64,000 nt of DNA from the NCBI GenBank assembly GCA_010093515.1, contig MU001681.1:310243-374242 (forward strand), written 5' to 3'. The stretch is from Lineolata rhizophorae (Eukaryota; Ascomycota; Dothideomycetes; Lineolatales; Lineolataceae). A model generated the notes under the pieces. The model was not told the DNA's origin. It did no database searches and saw only the letters and a program-made list of their open reading frames with translations. A program made the translations under genes and the position numbers. Positions 57,082 to 64,000 of this stretch are shown in pieces; within the stretch, counting starts at the first letter, position 1, and each line of letters begins with the position of its first letter.

Positions 57082-59190
57082 GCTTTGGATGCTGGGATGG
57101 GATGATAGAGTTTGAAAAGGGGCTGGGTTCCAATAGCGTAGATTGGTGTATACATGGTGAGGGGCGCGTCTGACGGGGTCCGAGGCAGAAATACTATTTT
57201 TATACAGTCGTCTTTGGGCTCATATATGAGTAAGTTGATACGCGTTTAACGCAGCGTACCTGTTCTACATAGCAGAATATTCAACATACTTCGATCGAAA
57301 CTTTAACAACTTGCAAATAAATAGATATTGGATGTCAAAAGATCCTATGTGGTTCGATTTGCGTTGTTATCCTGCCAAATATTGGAAGTCAGAGACAAAT
57401 TTACTTCCCCAACGAAGTTACTCATGCATACTAGTAGACACGAGAGCTTTCAAGAGTAAGCCTCGTCACCTTTAAAATTTCTATCTCCACGCCATCCTGT
57501 TGCCCAACAACTCGAGTGTCGCAGATGGCCATAACTGGCCGGATATCTCCATAACTGCACAACCATATCTCTTCGTAGCAAAATGTAGTATACCTTTCGA
57601 GCACCGACCGAGCAAAGGGTTCTGTACATGGTATCGTAATGGTATCTTCTCTCTGTTAGCGAAGAGGGTTTGTAGCAACTATTCAGTTTCAAAGTTAGTG
57701 TTGATACTTTTGAAGATCAATCATAAGCTTCAAGAAACCAGAAAATTCTCCATCAACTCACCACAAAAAACATGAGGCCAGAAGCACGACGGCCCAGTAA
57801 CGGTAGTGTATGAGCAGGCTGAGGTTGCGACGCAATATGCTTTCGGAGTGTTCATGTTATTGTAGTCTCATATATTGTAGGTCGTGATCGTCTCGTCCGG
57901 TCTCTTCAAAGGAGACGCTCAATCACGACGCGGGTGGCAATAATCAACGCAACTGCCATATGCAGGCAGCATAATATAAAGACTCTGACTGTATATCTTC
58001 CGTGGTAATCTCTATGTCCTGTACTACGACAGGGGGGCACAGAAGTAACATTTGTGCAATTTGAAGCAAATGTGTGTCCGAAGGTGGTAGGCGGAGGAGG
58101 GCTCCCTGCAATAGCTGTCTCACAAAATCTCCCGTTAGTCTGGCATGAAGGCATAGAACTGCAGAATGTAGAGGAACAGCTTCTAACCTGCGAATATTGC
58201 CACGTCGGATGAAAGACACGCCGTCCGCACCACCTACGACAACAGTTGTAGCTAGGGTTTATCGCTCTCCAAGTGATAGCCTGTGTACCTGTTCCACGAT
58301 TTGTCTAATTAGCATCCGAAGGTAGAAGTCTTGGGAGCCGCGTTTGGCGATGATTCGCAAACGGAGGAGCGCTTACACCTGTCGCCATAAGCCAGGTTAC
58401 AACTGGCCGTCCACACTTATTGGAAATGTCCACAAGTAGTAGGCAAGGCTAAGGTGGTCAAAATAGGTTCAAGTTGGAGTATTAAGTATCTGCATATCGT
58501 AACCCGTGAAAACTAACCGAGCCCAGAAGTTTTGGGGAGAGTAGCAATGGTTGTAGGCGACATCTGGCGTCTTGTAAGCGTATCGTCATAGTGCAAGGAA
58601 GTAAGCCTACCAACATGGAAGGACCATCGACTGTCTTTCATTGTCCAGGTTACCTCGTGGTGTTGATGTTACTTTGTCAAACCCTCTCTCGACGCGTGAA
58701 CGAGCGCCCGTTACGATCGCTGACTCCAGCGCAAACTGGGCAATGTTGGAACAGTGTTCCACAACACCAAGGCAAATTAGGTGCTAATGCGACCCCCTCG
58801 TGCGGGAGAGATTCTCGATGATGCTTCGTCACAGAAGGTACCAAGATTGTCACGATTCCAGGAAGTGTTCAATACCCTTACTCCGGCCTAAGCTCCGCCT
58901 ACGTGGAAGTTTACGAGGAGGGGGTGACTCCAGAAAATCGCCTAGGCGTCTAACCGTCTAGGACGTATCATGTACAACAATATTAATGCACTATCTTGTT
59001 GGTGGGGGGTGGGGGGTTCCTGCACATAATTGCGTTGACACGCTGGTCGGGCAACTTCTGTGGAGGCCACCACCACGACTTCCCGACACATCGTAAGCCT
59101 TCGCCACTTGCTTCCCCACTAGCATTTAGTTACAATCGTTACAATAACAGAAGACTATATATAGCTATAACAACATAAAATTGAACTCAA
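57082..59190. other. Gene-poor region after ALE1
   Basis: The ALE1 3' UTR is expected at the start. No further supported gene. A minus frame at 57906-58154 has a hydrophobic stretch near its end but no family resemblance and is not called. Confidence 0.5.
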
Positions 59191-59199
59191 TATGTGCTA

Positions 59200-59530
59200 T
59201 ACCAAGACTGTAGGTTGTACTTTACTGTTTACCAACAACTTGGTGTTATTGATCAAAGTAAATACTATTTCTTCTTTACATACCGGCACAAGGCAGGAAG
59301 AGTAATGAAAAAAGGAGGTTTTTTGGACATCAAAAATTATGCCGTTCAAGCTACTCATGAGCTTCGCAAAAACAGCTGTGTTGATTTGGGGAGAGTTGGA
59401 AAGGATAGGAGAGGGGCTCCCCAAAGCAAACCAACTTACCCTCACTCTAGATAGAGTGGTATGAGAAGAGAAGAAAGGAGGAAAAAGTTAGGTGTCTTGG
59501 GGTTTTTATACCTTTGGGGAAGAGGTTTCC
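59200..59530 (-). repeat. TATA/hairpin dispersed repeat, copy A
   Basis: On the minus strand: GGTATAAAAACC (59501-59512), a pyrimidine tract, a perfect 7-bp stem (CACTCTAGATAGAGTG, 59443-59458), further short stems such as GGGG/CCCC, and the conserved hairpin at 59283-59297 (sense CCTGC, loop CTTGT, GCCGG). It has the same element order as copies B, C and D. It faces away from copy B, with about 190 bp between their TATA boxes. A frame across the hairpin reads FHYSSCLVPVCKEE. Boundaries are approximate. Confidence 0.6.
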
Positions 59531-59544
59531 GGCACGGCGCGGTA

Positions 59545-59682
59545 GGTTGATCCGAGTACGTAAGCGTGATCCAGAAACAGCGTGAATATTCATTTGCAGC
59601 GTGATCTAGACAAGCGAACGGCAAGCGAACGGCAAGGTTGATCTGAACCCCCCCCCCCCCCCAAGTGTTTGGCGTGATCTGA
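59545..59682. promoter_or_regulatory. Cluster of GSKTGATCYRR motifs between two divergent TATA boxes
   Basis: Five related 11-mers (GGTTGATCCGA, GCGTGATCCAG, GCGTGATCTAG, GGTTGATCTGA, GCGTGATCTGA) start at 59545, 59564, 59599, 59636 and 59672, all in the same orientation. An 11-bp unit AAGCGAACGGC is duplicated in between, and a C run lies at 59647-59662. Their place between two divergent TATA boxes suggests factor-binding sites, but no factor is identified. Confidence 0.5.
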
Positions 59683-59689
59683 GTGCAAT

Positions 59690-60185
59690 TCCTGCTCGCG
59701 CGGGGTATAAAAACCCCTCCTAGGTCGCGACTTTAACCTTTTTTCTCTTTTTCTCTATCTGTTCTCTAACGTCCTGTAAGCCACAATATTCATAGACCGC
59801 ATTTGAGCATGCCGTCCTGTGCTTAAAGGGAGCCAACACGTCTCAGACCCGGACATCTATTGTTGGTTACTGGGTGGGCGGCAAAGGTAGTATCAGGGCG
59901 GGCACAGAACCAAGCAGGCTGGAAGCCGGCGAGTCCGGTGGTCCGCGTGGACCCTCCTGTTGTGGTTGTCCGGGGGAGGTGCCCTTTTGGGATGCCGAGA
60001 TTGTTATTTGAGGAAGGCGGCAGAGCCTAGCTCAAACGCGAAAATTGACTGTTGCTAAGGTGATTGCATCATCTTAAGAACTATGAAGATGGTGCGGCCT
60101 ATATGCCAACATACATTCCATTTGTTTTTTCATCACTTCTCTTGCCTTGTGCAAGTGCTTGAGGAAGAAGCGTTTCGGCCCGTGA
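59690..60185 (+). repeat. TATA/hairpin dispersed repeat, copy B
   Basis: GGGGTATAAAAACCCC contains the TATA box at 59706-59713. It is followed by a CT tract (59738-59765). The interior has a perfect GGTCC-GCGT-GGACC stem near 59940-59953 and a 10-bp stem GCATCATCTT/AAGATGGTGC at about 60066-60095. The conserved hairpin CTTGCCTTGTGCAAG is at 60141-60155 and is followed by TGCTTGAGGAAGAAG. The interior differs from the other copies while both ends match. Confidence 0.6.
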
Positions 60186-62120
60186 TAGAACTATATCTCC
60201 CATAGATACTTATCTAAGCTTGAAACCTAGTAGGGCGATTTTATTATGCTCTAATGTAGCGCAGCTAGGCCCTGGTGTAGTTAGATGGATGCCGAATACC
60301 AACGTCCTCTCACGAGGAAGGCGGAATGCATTACTACCCTTCAGCCCTCTCTGTTGTTTCTCCTACTAACGTACACAAAGTGGCAAAGTCGTCCGGTTTC
60401 ATGGGTTATGGCTGGAGCCCGCAAACTTTCAGGCTCGTTTTATCTTAACGTTCACAGATAACATCATAACTCTCCCAAGTCGTAACCGCCAAGGCAGATA
60501 TTCCTACGATTCTTAGTCCGATAGTCCGCAAACTACCATTACGCGATAGGTAAATGAGATTTAGCGTGTTTCAAGCTTCTTCGGCAATAAAATTATGCCT
60601 TTCAGCTCCAAGATGAGGGATTTTTCAACGCTCACGACCGATTCCAGATCACGCCTCTCCCAGCCATCGCTTCCTTAGTTAGCGCTAACCTTTGCTCTCT
60701 ATTTCAGTAGGTGCCTACATTCTCGACGTTAATAATGGCAACATCTATGCTTCGCCACTGGCAGTCCTATTCACCTATTCGCTTTCTTAGAGCGTCCAAG
60801 TCACGCAGTGGATACTTGACCTTCTTTTGGATTTTCCATTGGCCTGGCACACAGTATGCATAGCCCAGACGTGCGCAGCAGTAGACGATAATCCTCATAC
60901 AATGCCAGGTTCGTCTAACTGCCCAAAAATGGCTTGATACTGAAAAGGACGAAGGTATACAGCGACGCCCTACCCGGAGAACAACCACGCCCGAGAAGGC
61001 TCAAAACAAGGAATCAAGGATATGGAGAAAGAATAAGGCATGGCTGCGCTTTGATTGGGGTCTGAGGGCCTCTATTTGTGGATTGCCGGCGTCGCTGCGA
61101 TCTGTATGATGAGATAAAGCATGGGCATTGCTAGCTAGACAGTGATCCAAGCTTATCTTACGTCCCGTTGCAGAGGCATGACAAGACATAAGATACATAA
61201 AACTCTTTAGTACTAAGCCAGAGGCCCATAGAACTTCAATCCCACAAAATCTATATGAAGTAGCTAGACACTATAATATCCTATTGGTCAAAGACTTCAG
61301 GGTGATGATGAATCATATCATTTAGACTTGTCCAATTTTTGAGGGCTTCGTAAATAGAATAGTAGGAACAATTTTCTAGCTGTTGTATGAGCTACTCAGC
61401 AACTTATGGCAAATTTCGATGTGAGTGTTAACTCAATTTCATGCCTGGTTACTTTTGGTACCGACGATTCCATAGCGTTTAGGTCCGGTTTGCATGACTC
61501 TGTTGCTACATTCACCGTGCTCAACACCAACGCTGGCCAGGTTCTACACGCAAATAAGTGCGTAGAAAGCTTACGTGGTCCGCTTGGAATCTTCCTCAGA
61601 GTGACTAGATCAATACCAAAGAGGGGAACAAAAACTTAAGGAAGTCGAGAAACTTTGGATCGTGGGGAACTATACATATAGTCGCAAGCAACAAACATAC
61701 TATATGCATAAAGCACTTTTAATGGTTTCACCTATCTATTCAAGACTTCTACTTCACGATGACTAAGGTTGGACAGAGTTTCATGGGAGTAAATAATTTC
61801 ATCACAACAGGGTAATATTCTAGAATGTTGTCTTCAGGAGAACAGCCACCATATACCCAAAGCACCGCCCCCAGTAAGATCAGTTAGAGCGGAAATACAT
61901 AGATATCGTTATTTCAACGGCCTACTAAAGACGAATGATAAAGAGAATAGGCCCTACCATCAACAATGGTGCAACTTTTTCGTGGTGTGTAATTTCAAAC
62001 GTAAGATCAGCACCTTGAAATAACTTCTATCTAAGATAGCATGAAACTTTCTCGGTGCAGCAAAGCCCCAAGGTCCTAGGTCAAATAGCCCGGACATGAA
62101 ACCGAAATCAGTTTGGGCGA
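60186..62120. other. Gene-poor intergenic region
   Basis: No supported gene and no repeat beyond the neighbouring copies. Stop codons are frequent in all frames. Confidence 0.5.
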
Positions 62121-62125
62121 AACCA

Positions 62126-62192
62126 GCGATCAAAATCATCGGTGCTCCGATCAACGGCCAGATCAACAACCCAGATCAACCAACAAGATCAA
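62126..62192. promoter_or_regulatory. Cluster of GATCAA motifs upstream of copy C
   Basis: Five GATCAA motifs have their GATC cores at 62128, 62149, 62161, 62174 and 62187, the last four spaced 12-13 bp. The reverse complement of the fourth (GGTTGATCTGG) is nearly identical to the motif upstream of copies A and B. The cluster lies about 200 bp before the copy C TATA box. Confidence 0.45.
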
Positions 62193-62453
62193 GAAGAGCC
62201 TCCTAGCACGCTTTGCCCGATTCGGTAAAGTAATACCAGGGTCTGATGAGAAGAGCCCAAATCACCCAAGCGACGACCCAGTAGAATCGTCACTTCCAAA
62301 TCGGGAGTTAGTGCTCAACTAGGTCAGGCTACTATTGCAGGCCTTAGTAAGCGTTGATATGGGCACGCAGAATCTCGAGGCTTAGGCTATAAAGGCCCCA
62401 AAAGGGTCGCCCCCTTCACTCCTTTTTTTCTCCTCTTCATACCATCGCGCGGT

Positions 62454-62771
62454 GGGCGTAGCAAGGTTAGAGTCTGGTTTGTGGATAGTCCTGGAAGAGA
62501 CGAGCACCACCTATTGGCGTGTGGATAGTTCTGGACGAGACGAGCACCATCTTTTGGTGTGTGGGTAGTCCTTGAAGAGACGAGCACCACCTTTTGGTGT
62601 GTGGATAATCTTGGAAAGGACGAGCACTACCTTCTGGTGTGTGGATAGTCTTGAACAGGATGAGCACCACCTTCTGGTGTGTGGATAGTTTTGCAAAGGG
62701 CGAGCACCGCCTTCTGGTGTGTGAATAGTTCTGAAAGGACGAGCACCGCCTTTCTAAACCTTGCTATGCCC
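62454..62771. repeat. Inverted repeat enclosing the hairpin array
   Basis: GGGCGTAGCAAGGTT (62454-62468) and AACCTTGCTATGCCC (62757-62771) are complementary at 14 of 15 positions, the exception being a wobble-compatible pair. They sit immediately outside the tandem units, so a transcript could fold with the whole array as a multi-branched loop. Confidence 0.75.
62475..62756 (+). repeat. About seven tandem 40-bp units with internal inverted repeats
   Basis: The unit is GACGAGCACCACCTTTTGGTGTGTGGATAGTCTTGGAA-like. Each holds a CACCA...TGGTG stem with a 4-6 nt loop. Variants are mostly single substitutions, several of which keep pairing through G-T wobble. The period of 40 is not a multiple of three, so a coding origin is unlikely. 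Confidence 0.8.
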
Positions 62772-62880
62772 TAAAATGGACACTTAAATTTTGGAGCCCG
62801 GGCAGGGACAAACACACAACCCTTTTTCATCATTTTTCCTGCCTTGTGTAGGTATTTGAGGAAACTCAGGCATTATATGC

Positions 62881-63960
62881 ATCTAATGTTGTTGGTAACT
62901 GGTAAACTAGAAAGTGTTACACAATGGAATCCCTCAAACTGAGTTGCTACGTATACCTTCAAGCATGTTGTTGCTAGAGGAAACAAATATATTGCCTCTT
63001 ATATTCTCGTACAGAGTCTGTATGGTGGCGCGGGATAGAGTCTATCGTGCGCGTACGGCCTTACGCTAAGCGGATTGTCTTACAACGACTTTGTTTATCG
63101 GACGCAACATGGTGGCGAAATCATCATCACATAGCCTATGAAGACCAAGCGCCCACGAACGTATACAGTTTAATCGTCGCGAAAACTTTCCGTCAAATAT
63201 ATGAACGAAATTTGCCTTTGGAGTAGCAACAGCGGCGTTTGGATGTTTAGAGTGGCGTTCGCGCGATGCGTCAGTGACATGCATTGCACCAAAGCAGAAC
63301 GGAGATAGGAAGTAGAATGCAGGATCTTCTTCTTCCACCACTATTTCCTTTCATGTATCCTAATCTTTAGTCTTGTAAATAGAGCGATACACGATGGTCG
63401 TTGGTAGTTGTTAGTAGGATATTCTGGGACTCAAGCAAAGACAGATTTGCGTCGCCAGTGGCGCAGGTTACCCATCGTAACCTTGTGCTAGAAATATCGT
63501 CATCTAAGACATAGACAGATGATTATACCCTTAAATGACTCAATATCGACCAGGTATGTTCAGGCAAGTCAAAGAAGCAGTATAGCGGCGTAGTATTATG
63601 AGTTGAAGCATATGGCGTGCTTGCGACGCCGTCTCCGTGTCCCGTATCACGAGTCCGAGTCATCATTCGCCTCGCCATATTCGTAGATGCGTTGAAGATG
63701 CAAAAGTTTTACATTCTTTTAATCTAGAAGCGTGGAAGGTCCTTTTTCGCTGCAGTTACTCGAGGGCAGCGTATGATCTCGGGCAGGTGTGTTAGTGGCG
63801 CCCTTCGTCGAAAGGGTGGGAGAATATAGTTAGCAGGCAGAACGGCAACATCTGTTTACGCGCCTTTCGCCGGAAAAGAGATCGTCTCAGGCATGGACAA
63901 TATCAAAGAGAGTAGAACTGAAGCCTAGCCTAATTCTCAAATGAAATCTCTATTAACGTG
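62881..63960. other. Gene-poor region to the window end
   Basis: No supported gene. The 91-codon minus frame at 63066-63341 shows no recognisable features. Confidence 0.5.
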
Positions 63961-63964
63961 GTCC

Positions 63965-63998
63965 ACCCCCTGGCTGCGTTGACCCCCTGGCTGCGTTG
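63965..63998. repeat. Tandem 17-bp unit at the window edge
   Basis: The unit ACCCCCTGGCTGCGTTG occurs twice in direct succession and a third may begin with the final AC. It may be the start of a longer minisatellite outside the window. Confidence 0.8.
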
Positions 63999-64000
63999 AC

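Larger units (their letters stand above)
62370..62880 (+). repeat. TATA/hairpin dispersed repeat, copy C
   Basis: TATAAAGG (62388-62395) is followed by a pyrimidine tract (62411-62440). The interior is an array of about seven 40-bp units between the arms of a 15-bp inverted repeat. The conserved hairpin is at 62838-62852 (CCTGC, loop CTTGT, GTAGG), preceded by TTTTTCATCATTTTT and followed by TATTTGAGGAAA. The frame that is open across the hairpin in the other copies has a TAG here. Confidence 0.65.

Noticed and set aside
57906-58154. 82-codon minus frame with a hydrophobic C-terminal stretch
   Set aside because: Short, overlapped by another frame, and no family or splice evidence.

Overview
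The window is nuclear DNA of a filamentous ascomycete (Pezizomycotina, probably a Sordariomycete). It carries spliced protein-coding genes with short introns (mostly 50-130 bp, GTRNGT donors, CTRAY branch points, YAG acceptors), homopolymer-rich nuclear proteins, and fungal-type versions of Snt1, Cwc27, Get5, Ale1 and Nop2. I see no bacterial operons, no CRISPR array, no tRNA or rRNA gene that I can support, and no intact transposon coding sequence.

Layout. 1-15 kb: the 5' part of deoxyhypusine synthase (minus, cut by the window edge), a 4.6-kb GC-rich gap, then a two-exon gene for a 2,528-residue Snt1-like SANT protein. A lone 432-codon minus-strand ORF of unknown function follows (14.5-15.8 kb). 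16-22 kb is gene-poor and holds one copy of a dispersed repeat and two tandem relics of an RRM-like sequence. 22.4-24.5 kb: a three-exon MFS hexose transporter, with about 5 kb of non-coding DNA upstream. 29.5-38.2 kb is a housekeeping cluster: NOP2 (minus) divergent from GET5 (plus), then cofilin and mitochondrial HSP60 (both minus), HSP60 with a heat-shock element upstream. 40.2-42.5 kb: a 733-residue SANT-like nuclear protein. 42.5-49.5 kb is gene-poor. 49.5-50.2 kb: a small Myb-like protein. 51.3-51.6 kb: a possible 62-codon two-exon gene. 52.6-57.1 kb: CWC27 (minus) divergent from the eight-exon MBOAT lysophospholipid acyltransferase ALE1 (plus). 57.1-64 kb is gene-poor and contains three more copies of the dispersed repeat.

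The genes are mostly unrelated housekeeping functions: eIF5A hypusination, Set3C-type chromatin repression, sugar uptake, rRNA methylation, tail-anchored protein insertion, actin turnover, mitochondrial folding, splicing and phospholipid remodelling. Two gene pairs share short divergent promoters (NOP2/GET5 and CWC27/ALE1).

The least explained structure is a four-copy family at about 17.2, 59.4, 60.0 and 62.6 kb. Each copy has a TATA box, a pyrimidine tract, an interior of inverted repeats, and a conserved hairpin whose stem shows a paired base change between copies. One copy carries an array of about seven 40-bp hairpin units enclosed by a 15-bp inverted repeat. These may be solo LTRs or an unrecognised structured transcript family. 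Other points of note are an ALE1 intron whose donor reads GA instead of GT, and a cofilin gene with an ATG-only coding exon followed by an 11-nt exon.
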